Shown one piece after another: positions 28,408 through 36,583 of a stretch of 64,000 bases of DNA (the first letter of the stretch is position 1; the number at the start of each line of letters is the position of its first letter). Source of the stretch: Algoriphagus resistens (GTDB taxonomy: Bacteria > Bacteroidota > Bacteroidia > Cytophagales > Cyclobacteriaceae); the NCBI RefSeq assembly GCF_001442615.1, contig NZ_LMXN01000009.1, forward strand, positions 62,001 through 126,000, in the 5' to 3' direction. A program made the translations under genes and the position numbers. Under the pieces are notes generated by a model that did not search any database, had not been told where the DNA came from, and was given only the letters and a program-made list of their open reading frames with translations.

Positions 28408-29193
28408 TTATTCTCCTTTGAATTGCGGCTGTCTTTTTTCCAGAAAAGCAGAAGTTCCCTCTTTGTAATCACCTGATTTCACACATCTGGCAAAGCTGTT
28501 TGCCTCCGTTTGAAATCCATTTTCATCTGGCACATATGCGGAGTTCACGCAGTCGATGATCATCCCAATTGCCAATGGTGCTTTGCTAAGTATTTTACTG
28601 ATGATTTCTTCTGCTTTTTCCAAGGCTTCCTCTTTGGTAGGTAGCACGTAATTCACAAGTCCCAGGGTTTTGGCTTCTTCGGCACCGATCATATCACCGG
28701 TCATCATGAGTTCATTGGCTTTTCCTCTACCGATCAGGATTGTCAGCCGCTGAGTCCCGCCATAGCCTGGGATGATTCCCAGATTGACTTCAGGCTGACC
28801 AAATTTCGCATTGGCAGTGGCGATTCTCATATGGCATGCCATAGCCAGTTCACAGCCTCCTCCAAGCGTATAGCCATTGGTCACAGCAATCACCGGTTTA
28901 TGACAATTCTCTATCATGCTGAAAATCTCCTGGCCATTCTCAGAGAATTTTCTCGCATTCACTTCATTGAGGGAAGCAATCTCACTGATATCTGCTCCCG
29001 CAACAAATGCCTTTTCGCCAGATCCTGTGATGATTACCGCTTTAATCTCCTTTTTATCAGATACTTCCTCAAAAATAGACCTTAACTCCTCCAAAGTCTC
29101 AAAATTCAGTGCATTCATTTTGTCCTCCCGGTTGATGGTCAGATGGAGTACTCCTCTCTTCACATCAGTTAGAATATTTTTGAAATCAGCCAT
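28408..29193 (-). CDS. Enoyl-CoA hydratase/isomerase family protein
   Basis: This 261-residue crotonase-fold protein has the CoA oxyanion-hole segments AFVAGADISE and NGYTLGGGCELAMA. The two glutamates E115 (GGCE) and E135 (QPEVNLG) have the 20-residue spacing of the catalytic pair in enoyl-CoA hydratase. It should hydrate trans-2-enoyl-CoA in fatty-acid or amino-acid degradation in the cytoplasm. Substrate chain length is unknown, and 3-hydroxybutyryl-CoA dehydratase is an alternative. It is divergent from icd across about 210 bases and may be cotranscribed with the downstream flippase gene. Confidence 0.9.
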   Translation of the reverse strand: MADFKNILTDVKRGVLHLTINREDKMNALNFETLEELRSIFEEVSDKKEIKAVIITGSGEKAFVAGADISEIASLNEVNARKFSENGQEIFSMIENCHKPVIAVTNGYTLGGGCELAMACHMRIATANAKFGQPEVNLGIIPGYGGTQRLTILIGRGKANELMMTGDMIGAEEAKTLGLVNYVLPTKEEALEKAEEIISKILSKAPLAIGMIIDCVNSAYVPDENGFQTEANSFARCVKSGDYKEGTSAFLEKRQPQFKGE

Positions 29194-29341
29194 AGTTCAT
29201 CGTTCAGTATTAAACAAATATACAAGCAGGGTATTCAATCCCAAACTGCCTTCTGATAAAATGCTGGGCATAGGATAAATGAAAAGTACCTCTTATGGAA
29301 TTTCATCCTAGATAAATGGGATTTTGCCTTAGGTCAAAAAG

Positions 29342-29368
29342 TTGCTTCCACATTTTTCTTTACTTTTG
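29342..29368 (+). promoter_or_regulatory. Candidate Bacteroidota promoter for icd
   Basis: A perfect -7 element TACTTTTG (29361-29368, consensus TAnnTTTG) is preceded by TTG at 29342-29344 with a 16-base spacer. The published range is about 17-23, so the spacer is slightly short. It ends 37 bases before the icd start. Confidence 0.5.
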
Positions 29369-29405
29369 TTCCAAATCGAATTTTAACTAAATCCGCTATA
29401 TAAAT

Positions 29406-30857
29406 ATGTCTTCCAAAAGAAAAATTACGGTGGCTTATGGTGACGGGATCGGCCCCGAAATCATGAAAGCTACGTTGTCGATTCTCGAAGCAGCAGGAGC
29501 TCAACTCGAATACGATGTAATCGAAATAGGCGAGCAAGTGTATCTCAAAGGAATCAGTTCTGGCATGGAACCGAATGCATTCGAATCACTAAGAGAAACA
29601 AAAATTTTTCTGAAGGCACCTATTACTACACCTCAGGGAGGCGGTTTTAAATCCTTAAATGTGACTACGAGGACGTCTTTTGGTTTATATGCAAACGTAA
29701 GACCTTGCAAAGCTTTTGCACCGTTTATCCAGACGCATTTCCCCAAGACTGACTTGGTGATCATCCGTGAAAACGAAGAGGATTTGTATGCGGGAATCGA
29801 GCACAGACAGACGCAGGAAGTTTTTCAATCTTTGAAGTTGATCTCCAAACCAGGTTCTGAGAAAATTATCCGATATGCTTTTGAATATGCCAAGAAATAC
29901 GGCCGCAAGAAAGTGACCTGTATGACTAAGGATAACATCATGAAATTGGCTGATGGCTTGTTTCACAAGACATTTGATGAGATCGCCAAGGAATATCCAA
30001 ATATCCAGAACGACCACAAAATCATTGATATAGGGACGGCTTTGATCGCAGACAGGCCTGAGACTTTTGATGTGATTGTGACATTGAATCTCTACGGGGA
30101 TATTATTTCCGATGTAGCCGCTCAGGTTACAGGTTCAGTAGGACTTGGCGGCTCTGCCAATGTGGGTGAGGAAGTAGCGATGTTCGAAGCGATTCACGGC
30201 TCTGCTCCAGATATCACCGGAATGGGAATCGCGAATCCATCAGGCTTGCTGAACGGTGCCATTATGATGTTGGTTCATATCGGCCAGCCGGAGATTGCCG
30301 AGAAGATTTCTAATGCGTGGATGAAAACGCTTGAAGATGGGATTCACACAGGAGATATTTATCAGGAAGGGCTTTCTTCCAAAAAAGTAGGTACTGAAGA
30401 ATTTGCCAATGCAGTGATCGAAAGGTTAGGTCAGCTTCCTGCCAAAATGATTCCGGCTGAATTTGATAAGGATACCACACCTATGAATGTATTTGTGTCC
30501 CCGGTGACCAAGGCTAAAAAAGAGCTTATCGGCGTGGATGTGTTTGTAGATTGGGATGAGTCAGGTAGGGATCCTCAGGTATTGGGAGAGAAGCTTCGTC
30601 AGGCAAATGCTGATGGCTTGCAATTGACATTGATTACCAATAGAGGCATTAAAGTATTCCCAGATGGGATGCGCGAATCATTCTGTACCGATCACTGGAG
30701 ATGTAGATTCCAGACTCCGGAGCAATCGACGATTTCACACGCACAGATACGTGGGTTATTGAAGCAGGTAGAGGAGTTGGGGTTTGATTTTATCAAAACA
30801 GAAAACCTATATTCTTTCGACGGTGTGAGAGGTTATTCTTTGGCACAAGGAGAATAA
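29406..30857 (+). CDS. icd: NADP-dependent isocitrate dehydrogenase, Thermus-like form
   Basis: This 483-residue protein belongs to the isocitrate/isopropylmalate dehydrogenase family. Visible motifs are YGDGIGPEI near residue 12, TTRTSFGLYANVRPCKAF (substrate contacts), IIRENEEDLYAGIEHR, NLYGDIISDVAAQ with metal-binding aspartates, and EAIHGSAPDITGMGIANPSG (cofactor loop). A C-terminal extension of about 150 residues beyond the core matches the longer Thermus-type enzymes. It oxidises isocitrate to 2-oxoglutarate in the TCA cycle. NADP use is inferred from type, not proven. A matching promoter lies upstream and a terminator is 27 bases after the stop, so it is probably monocistronic. Confidence 0.9.
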   Translation: MSSKRKITVAYGDGIGPEIMKATLSILEAAGAQLEYDVIEIGEQVYLKGISSGMEPNAFESLRETKIFLKAPITTPQGGGFKSLNVTTRTSFGLYANVRPCKAFAPFIQTHFPKTDLVIIRENEEDLYAGIEHRQTQEVFQSLKLISKPGSEKIIRYAFEYAKKYGRKKVTCMTKDNIMKLADGLFHKTFDEIAKEYPNIQNDHKIIDIGTALIADRPETFDVIVTLNLYGDIISDVAAQVTGSVGLGGSANVGEEVAMFEAIHGSAPDITGMGIANPSGLLNGAIMMLVHIGQPEIAEKISNAWMKTLEDGIHTGDIYQEGLSSKKVGTEEFANAVIERLGQLPAKMIPAEFDKDTTPMNVFVSPVTKAKKELIGVDVFVDWDESGRDPQVLGEKLRQANADGLQLTLITNRGIKVFPDGMRESFCTDHWRCRFQTPEQSTISHAQIRGLLKQVEELGFDFIKTENLYSFDGVRGYSLAQGE

Positions 30858-30883
30858 GAAAATCAGAAATCAGAAAAGGGAGT

Positions 30884-30906
30884 GGGGAGGCCTGCTCCCT
30901 TTTTTC
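30884..30906 (+). terminator. Rho-independent terminator after icd
   Basis: The stem GGGAG/CTCCC (30885-30889 and 30895-30899) has loop GCCTG and a following run of six T. It ends the icd transcript. The 233 bases from here to the glycosyltransferase start show no gene. Confidence 0.75.
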
Positions 30907-31139
30907 TTTTTAAATCGCAGTGGACGCTGGACATTTTCGCGGGAAAAGGCTATTACATAGGGTCTGCTGACTTTGATCAGGTCAATCCACGCTTCAGACT
31001 TCCACATTTTTCTGATACTGTTAAAGTAAACCGGACGCTCTCACTACTTAGAATTCCAACTGCGACTAAATGTTTTTCCTCATATTTGATTTTATGGCCA
31101 GCTACTTGGTACTTTGTGCTTAGTACAGTGTGCCAAACT

Positions 31140-32429
31140 ATGTCCAAACGAGTTCTGATCATCACCTATTATTGGCCTCCAAGTGGGGGGTCAGGAGTAC
31201 AGCGTTGGCTGAAATTCGCCAAATATCTACCTGAAACAGGTTGGGAGCCGGTAGTTTTCACCCCAGAGAATCCTGATTTTGATTTGAAGGATAAAAGTCT
31301 GGAAGCGGAAGTTTCACCTCAGTTGGAAGTAATGAAATTCCCGATCTGGGAGCCTTACCAATTGCTGGATAGACTTCGGGGAAAAAAGGAATCACATGCT
31401 GGCAGAGTGCTGGAGCAAAAGGAGCAAAGTTTTATTGAAAAAGCGGCGATCTGGTTCAGGGCAAATTTGATGGTTCCCGACCCGCGTGTTTTTTGGGTTA
31501 GGCCTTCGGTGAAATTCCTGACTGAGTTGGTGAAAAAAGGACAATTTGATGCTGTAATCACTACTGGGCCACCCCATTCCATGCATTTGATCGGAAGGCA
31601 ATTGAAGCGGAAAACGGGAGTTTATTGGTTGGCAGACTTTAGAGATCCTTGGTCTCAGTGGGAGTTTCTGGATAAGTTGCCCATGCAATCTTATGTGAGA
31701 AGCAGGCATAAAGAAATGGAACATACAGTGTTAAAAGAAGCTGACGTAGTCACCACTATTTCTCCCACTTTTCAGCATGACCTGGGAAAGCTTGCTGACC
31801 GAAATATAGAGTTATTGACCAATGGGTTTGATCCGGCAGACATTCCTAAGGATTTTTCGGTAGGAGAAAAAAAAGCTGGCGGTTTACATCTTATGTATAC
31901 AGGGATTATTGATTCTATCAGGAATCCCATGCCTTTGTTGAAAGCGATGCGCGAGGAATTTTCTAAGGAAAAAGATGAAGTGAAATTTACCTTTGTAGGA
32001 CGTGTTAGTGATCAGGTCCGGGAACAAATCGCTGCTGATTCTTGGCTTTCTGCCCACGTGGCTTTTGTGGGGTATGTATCACATCAGGAGGTTTTTGAAT
32101 ATTATGCCAAGGCAGATGCTTTGGCTTTGATTCTGACCAACACTAAAAACGCCAAGGGAAATATTCCAGGAAAACTTTTCGAATATACAGCGACTACTTT
32201 GCCGATTCTGGCTTTGGGAGATCCAGATGGTGATTCTGCAAAAATCCTGAAAGAGTCCGGCGCAGGGGAAGTGTTGGATCACACAGATCATGTGGGTATT
32301 CAGGTGAGTTTGCGGAAACTTTTTGAGCGAAGTGGCATGGCCGACTCAGCTACTGGAATTGAGCGCTATTCCAGAAGAAATCTCAGTTTTCAATTGGCTA
32401 AATTACTGGATGAACATCCCGTTTCTTGA
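31140..32429 (+). CDS. Glycosyltransferase family 4-like protein
   Basis: I start this at ATG 31140, giving 429 residues, because MSKRVLIITYYWPPSGGSGVQR is the expected first strand and glycine loop of a GT-B enzyme. An upstream in-frame reading would begin inside the icd terminator. The C-terminal half contains GGLHLMYTGIIDSIRNPMPLL and the donor-binding region GNIPGKLFEYTATTLPILALGDPDGDSA with its acidic residues. It would transfer a sugar from an activated donor, probably to a glycolipid or polysaccharide. The sugar and acceptor are unknown. Its stop overlaps the aminotransferase gene by 20 bases. Confidence 0.85.
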   Translation: MSKRVLIITYYWPPSGGSGVQRWLKFAKYLPETGWEPVVFTPENPDFDLKDKSLEAEVSPQLEVMKFPIWEPYQLLDRLRGKKESHAGRVLEQKEQSFIEKAAIWFRANLMVPDPRVFWVRPSVKFLTELVKKGQFDAVITTGPPHSMHLIGRQLKRKTGVYWLADFRDPWSQWEFLDKLPMQSYVRSRHKEMEHTVLKEADVVTTISPTFQHDLGKLADRNIELLTNGFDPADIPKDFSVGEKKAGGLHLMYTGIIDSIRNPMPLLKAMREEFSKEKDEVKFTFVGRVSDQVREQIAADSWLSAHVAFVGYVSHQEVFEYYAKADALALILTNTKNAKGNIPGKLFEYTATTLPILALGDPDGDSAKILKESGAGEVLDHTDHVGIQVSLRKLFERSGMADSATGIERYSRRNLSFQLAKLLDEHPVS

Positions 32430-33495
32430 TTTACAAAGAATGGATATAGAGCTGAAAGATGCTTTGAAATCCAAATTTGCTGAAATGCTTAATGCAGGTA
32501 TTTTTTCCGGCGGAAGAGAAGTAAGCCTGTTGGAATCCCACGTGTCAACCTATCTTCATTCTCCATTTTCCATTGCCTGTGCAAACGGTACAGATGCGAT
32601 CGAGATTGCTCTACGTGCTCTTCAGATCGGGCCCGGAGATGAGGTAATTGTGCCGGCAATGACATGGGTTTCTACTGCCGAAGTAGTGGTGATGGTAGGA
32701 GCAAAGCCAGTCTTCTGGGATACAGATGCGAATGGATTATTGGCTGCCGACTGGGAAAAGGCAGTCACTTCCAAAACCAAAGCGGTGATTCCTGTGCATC
32801 TCTATGGTAAGATGGTAGAGATGGAGCGTTTGATTGCCCAGGCCAAAAAACACAAACTCTTGGTGATTGAGGACGGAGCACAGTCCTTTGGTTCTTTTCA
32901 GGGCGGAAAAGCTGCAGGGACATATGGCCATGTAGGATGTTTGAGCTTTTATCCTACAAAAAATCTTGGGGCACTGGGAGAAGCCGGTATGTGTTTGACT
33001 AATTCTTTAGAACTCAATAAACGTATCAGGATGATCCTAAATCATGGACAGTTGGTTCGCGATCAGCATGAATTTGTGGGAAGAAACAGTCGGATTGATT
33101 CTCTTCAAGCAGGATTTTTGAATGTTTTTCTGACAAGGTTTGAATCATCCCAAGTTCTTCGGAAGAAGTATGCGAGCATGTACTTCAAGCAGCTGACTTG
33201 GTTAGACGAATTGCAACTTCCGACTGGTATTTTGGAAGATGATTATAACGCCCACCTTTTCGTGATACAAACCGTACGAAGAGATGAGCTGAAGCATTTT
33301 CTGTTGAAAAAAGGAATTGGTACGGCAATCCATTATCCATATATTTTACCCGATATGAAGCCTTTTCATCATGGGGGAGATTTTCAAAACGCTCGAAATC
33401 TGAGCCAAAAGGGGCTTTCTCTGCCACTTAATCCCTGGATGAAGGAATCTGAAATAGAATATGTAGCGGAAGCTATTCAGGACTTTTTCACTTAA
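32410..33495 (+). CDS. DegT/DnrJ/EryC1/StrS family sugar aminotransferase
   Basis: Starting at ATG 32410 gives 361 residues beginning NIPFLDLQRMD, the usual start of this family. A longer in-frame reading runs back into the glycosyltransferase and is rejected. The PLP site is visible: K184 in YPTKNLGALGE, D155 and Q158 in EDGAQSFG, and NGTDAIEIALRAL for phosphate binding. The family transfers amino groups to nucleotide-linked keto sugars. The 20-base overlap with the glycosyltransferase suggests translational coupling and a shared role in making an amino-sugar glycan. The specific sugar cannot be told. Confidence 0.9.
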   Translation: MNIPFLDLQRMDIELKDALKSKFAEMLNAGIFSGGREVSLLESHVSTYLHSPFSIACANGTDAIEIALRALQIGPGDEVIVPAMTWVSTAEVVVMVGAKPVFWDTDANGLLAADWEKAVTSKTKAVIPVHLYGKMVEMERLIAQAKKHKLLVIEDGAQSFGSFQGGKAAGTYGHVGCLSFYPTKNLGALGEAGMCLTNSLELNKRIRMILNHGQLVRDQHEFVGRNSRIDSLQAGFLNVFLTRFESSQVLRKKYASMYFKQLTWLDELQLPTGILEDDYNAHLFVIQTVRRDELKHFLLKKGIGTAIHYPYILPDMKPFHHGGDFQNARNLSQKGLSLPLNPWMKESEIEYVAEAIQDFFT

Positions 33496-33503
33496 TTTTC
33501 CCC

Positions 33504-34643
33504 ATGACTTGGACTCAAGACCCGATTTATGTCAGCGGTATGCTTTGCATGTTTGTGTTGTTTTCTGTTTGGCTGACCAAATTCAAAAGTTTTCGAAGCA
33601 TAGGTACCCCTATTCTAGTAATTCTGGTAACTGCCATTGCTGCCAACTTTGGCTTCATTCCTGCGGCTTCCAACGGTAACCCCGTTTATACAGGCGTATT
33701 TGTGTATTTAGCTCCAATGGGGATTTTTATAGCCTTACTGGAAGTTGATCTCAAAAGTATCAAAAAAGCAGGGGGGCAGATTTTGCTTATGTTTGGAATA
33801 GGCGCTTTGGGGACTTTTGCAGGAGTATTAGTTGCGTGGTTTCTAGTAAAACCGGCAGCTTTGATAGGCCCACTGGCAAATGCGGTCGCGGGAATGTACG
33901 CTGGAACCTACATCGGCGGAAGCATCAATTTCAACGCAATTGCATTAAGCTACCAGGTAAATGAACATGCTGATTTATTTGCAGCTACCACAGTCGTTGA
34001 TAATTTGATCGGAACGCCTTGGATTATAGCTACATTGATTATACCAAAATATTTGCATAAGCTTTTTCCGAGAAAGAAGCTTTTTCCAATTTCTTCGGAG
34101 AATCAGAAAATTACAACCAAGGAAACAATCAGCATTGCCGACATGGCAGCTATTCTGGGGTTGGCATTTCTCGCTATGGCAATTTCTAAGTTTGTATTCC
34201 AGTTCTTTCCACAAATTCCCGAGATTCTTACGCTTACTACCCTGGCTTTAATTTTGGCTCAAGTGAAATTTATCCAGCAATTATCCGGTGCGCACACGAT
34301 TGGATTTTTTCTGATTCTTATTTTCTTAGCCGTCATCGGAACATTATGTGATTTAAGCATGCTCTCGGGCCTCGGTGATCTTGCTGGGATGCTCATCATG
34401 TTTGTTGGTATAATTGTTCTGGTTCACGGACTGGTGATTTTTGGAGTAGGAGCACTATTCAGAATAGATTGGGATGTCATTGCCGTCGCTTCACAGGCAA
34501 ATATAGGAGGCAATACCACGGCACTTGCGGCGGCCGAGAGTATGAACCGTCCAGATCTTCTCATTCCCGGAGTATTGGTGGGAAGTCTGGGCAATGCGCT
34601 GGGGACCTATGTGGGATTTTTTCTTGCAGGCATGCTTGGGTAA
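33504..34643 (+). CDS. DUF819 family membrane protein
   Basis: This 379-residue protein has about ten hydrophobic helices and the DUF819 pattern, including GMYAGTYIGGSINFNAIALSYQV and ASQANIGGNTTALAAAESM near the C-terminus. The paired glycine-rich loops in the two halves look like an inverted-repeat transporter. DUF819 function is not established to my knowledge. It follows the aminotransferase stop by eight bases, so it is probably cotranscribed although the link to glycan synthesis is unclear. Confidence 0.8.
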   Translation: MTWTQDPIYVSGMLCMFVLFSVWLTKFKSFRSIGTPILVILVTAIAANFGFIPAASNGNPVYTGVFVYLAPMGIFIALLEVDLKSIKKAGGQILLMFGIGALGTFAGVLVAWFLVKPAALIGPLANAVAGMYAGTYIGGSINFNAIALSYQVNEHADLFAATTVVDNLIGTPWIIATLIIPKYLHKLFPRKKLFPISSENQKITTKETISIADMAAILGLAFLAMAISKFVFQFFPQIPEILTLTTLALILAQVKFIQQLSGAHTIGFFLILIFLAVIGTLCDLSMLSGLGDLAGMLIMFVGIIVLVHGLVIFGVGALFRIDWDVIAVASQANIGGNTTALAAAESMNRPDLLIPGVLVGSLGNALGTYVGFFLAGMLG

Positions 34644-34689
34644 TACTTCTTATAGAATAGTTTGAAATGTTCCTTTTAGTAGTATTAAA

Positions 34690-34722
34690 AGTAAATTTTT
34701 GACAAAGAATAAAAAATTTACT
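34690..34722. promoter_or_regulatory. AT-rich dyad upstream of the ECF sigma gene
   Basis: Perfect 11-base arms AGTAAATTTTT and AAAAATTTACT (34690-34700 and 34712-34722) flank an 11-base spacer. It ends 38 bases before the sigma-factor start. It may be an operator, or an AT-rich terminator for the DUF819 gene. Confidence 0.4.
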
Positions 34723-34760
34723 ACCTTAAAATCGAATTTTGCTTTAATAAAATTTTGTAG

Positions 34761-35390
34761 ATGGGTAGTACAGTTGATCTATTTATTTTAAAAAGCCTCA
34801 AATCCACTTCCAGAAGACATTCTGACGACAGAGCTTTGTGGCAAAGTATGGCGAAGGGAAATGATCTTGCCTTTTCTAACTTATATCAGCGCTTTTCCAA
34901 TTTACTTTTTAATTATGGAATGCATTTTTGCTTCAACAGAGAACTCGTCAAAGACTGTATCCAGGAATTGTTTACCAATATATGGAATAGGAGAGAGTCG
35001 CTTTCCGAAGTTGATTCAGTGAAGTATTATCTTTTTAAGTCATTCCGAAACCTGCTTATTAAGCATATTAACAGGGATCGAAAGCTCTTTACTGATAGGA
35101 ATGAAGGGCAGGAACTGCAGGATTCGGAAACTTCGGTCGAAGATTACCTGGTTTCTCTTGAGTATGTGAAGGAAAATGAGCGGAAAATTACTGCTGCACT
35201 GAGTAAAATTTCCAATAGACAGCGGGAAATCCTCGTACTCAAGTATTTCAATGAGCTAAGCTATTCTGAAATAGCGAGTCTGATGTCCATCACCCCTGCT
35301 TCTGCCCATAACCTTCTTTCAAAGGCGTTACAATGCATGAGAGTTGTAATGAAAGCTTTATTGTTAGCATCCTTCCTCAATCATTTTTGA
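34761..35390 (+). CDS. ECF RNA polymerase sigma factor, Bacteroidota SusC/FecR-associated type
   Basis: This 209-residue protein has sigma region 2 (about 30-100, with CIQELFTNIWNRRESL and VKYYLFKSFRNLLIKHINRDRK) and region 4 (about 145-200, with ISNRQREILVLKYFNELSYSEIASLMSI). It directs RNA polymerase to a small set of promoters. The adjacent fecR and a SusC with an STN signalling domain indicate control by trans-envelope signalling: the receptor senses ligand, FecR relays, and the sigma factor is freed. Targets are probably the SusC/SusD genes next to it. The 139 bases to fecR hold no gene. Confidence 0.92.
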   Translation: MGSTVDLFILKSLKSTSRRHSDDRALWQSMAKGNDLAFSNLYQRFSNLLFNYGMHFCFNRELVKDCIQELFTNIWNRRESLSEVDSVKYYLFKSFRNLLIKHINRDRKLFTDRNEGQELQDSETSVEDYLVSLEYVKENERKITAALSKISNRQREILVLKYFNELSYSEIASLMSITPASAHNLLSKALQCMRVVMKALLLASFLNHF

Positions 35391-35529
35391 GCTTAAATTT
35401 TAAATTCCTGATAATCAGTAGTTTGATATTGTGTTTTATTGTTTTGATTTATTTTCTTAAAAAATATTGAGAAAAATGATGAGGTTTTGAAGCTATCATA
35501 CTCTATAGGTATAAACCAAAAGAGTTACA

Positions 35530-36540
35530 GTGGACAATCAACCTGCCGATTACGATAATTTTTCTTTAGATGACTTTGTCATAGATCCGTTTTTTAGGGA
35601 ATGGGTACTTTTTTCTGAGATTATTCATGAGGAATTCTGGTCAGACTGGAAAAAGGCAAATCCTTCGAAGATCAACTTGGTGGAAGAGGCGAGGGATATG
35701 GTTTTGAACCTTGAGAAATCAAAAATGGAAATGAGTCCAGAAGAGTTGCTTTCTGTTTGGGACACTATTCAAACTGATATCAAAAAGCCAGTAAAGACTC
35801 TTGAATCATCCACCCGTAAAAGCAAATTCTGGTCTTATTTCGCGGCAGTTGCATCCGTTGTTTTAGTGTGTATAGGTTGGTATTGGTATGAATTGCCCAA
35901 GGAGATCAAGTATCAGACTGCCTTTGGTGAAACTAAGGAAATCATGCTGCCAGACAGCTCCACAGTGATTCTGAATTCCAACTCTAAATTGACTTTTGTA
36001 AATAATTGGGAAGACCAAAGAGCTAGGGAAATATGGATTGAAGGAGAGGCATTTTTTAGTGTGGTTCACAAGATAGACCATCAGCCTTTCAAGGTGTTAA
36101 GTTCCCAAAATGTAGCTATTGAAGTGCTGGGGACTGAATTTAATGTATATAACCGCTCGGGGGAGACAGAAGTAATCCTCAACTCTGGCTTAGTCACACT
36201 TAGTTTTCCTGTAAAGGAAAAAGAAGGGAAAATTGTAATGGAGCCTGGAGATCTGGTCAAATTCAAAGATAATAAATTTCAGAGAGAAAAGGTGAACACT
36301 TCACTTTATACATCCTGGAAGGACAATATTTTAAACCTGGAGCACACCAGCCTGGCAGATATGGTAAAAATGGCAAAAGACAACTATGGTGTGACTATAG
36401 AGGTGCAAAATAAGGAAGCCTTGAGTCTTACGGCATCCGGATCTATGCCCTTGACGAATGCTGACGCATTTCTACATCAGATCGCCTTGATATTCAATGT
36501 GGAATTGAAAAAAGAGAATAACAAGTACTTGATTAAATAA
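35530..36540 (+). CDS. FecR-type anti-sigma/sigma-regulator
   Basis: This 336-residue protein has a cytoplasmic N-terminal part (1-100), one membrane helix (about 101-120) and a periplasmic FecR domain (about 130-240, with FGETKEIMLPDSSTVILNSNSKL and GEAFFSVVHKIDHQPFKVLS). A C-terminal STN-like segment (about 265-336, LEHTSLADMVKMAKDNYGVTIEV) should contact the SusC signalling domain. It begins with GTG. It lies 139 bases after the sigma gene and 43 before susC. It is expected to hold the sigma factor inactive until SusC binds substrate. Confidence 0.92.
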   Translation: MDNQPADYDNFSLDDFVIDPFFREWVLFSEIIHEEFWSDWKKANPSKINLVEEARDMVLNLEKSKMEMSPEELLSVWDTIQTDIKKPVKTLESSTRKSKFWSYFAAVASVVLVCIGWYWYELPKEIKYQTAFGETKEIMLPDSSTVILNSNSKLTFVNNWEDQRAREIWIEGEAFFSVVHKIDHQPFKVLSSQNVAIEVLGTEFNVYNRSGETEVILNSGLVTLSFPVKEKEGKIVMEPGDLVKFKDNKFQREKVNTSLYTSWKDNILNLEHTSLADMVKMAKDNYGVTIEVQNKEALSLTASGSMPLTNADAFLHQIALIFNVELKKENNKYLIK

Positions 36541-36583
36541 CCCAAAATGAAATTTTCCCCAAATAACCTCAAACCCTTTAAAC

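Noticed and set aside
30882-31139. N-terminal extension of the glycosyltransferase by 86 residues
   Set aside because: It begins inside the icd terminator and its sequence lacks any family resemblance; the conserved first strand begins at 31140.
32323-32409. N-terminal extension of the aminotransferase
   Set aside because: It lies inside the glycosyltransferase gene in another frame; NIPFLDLQ at 32410 is the usual family start.
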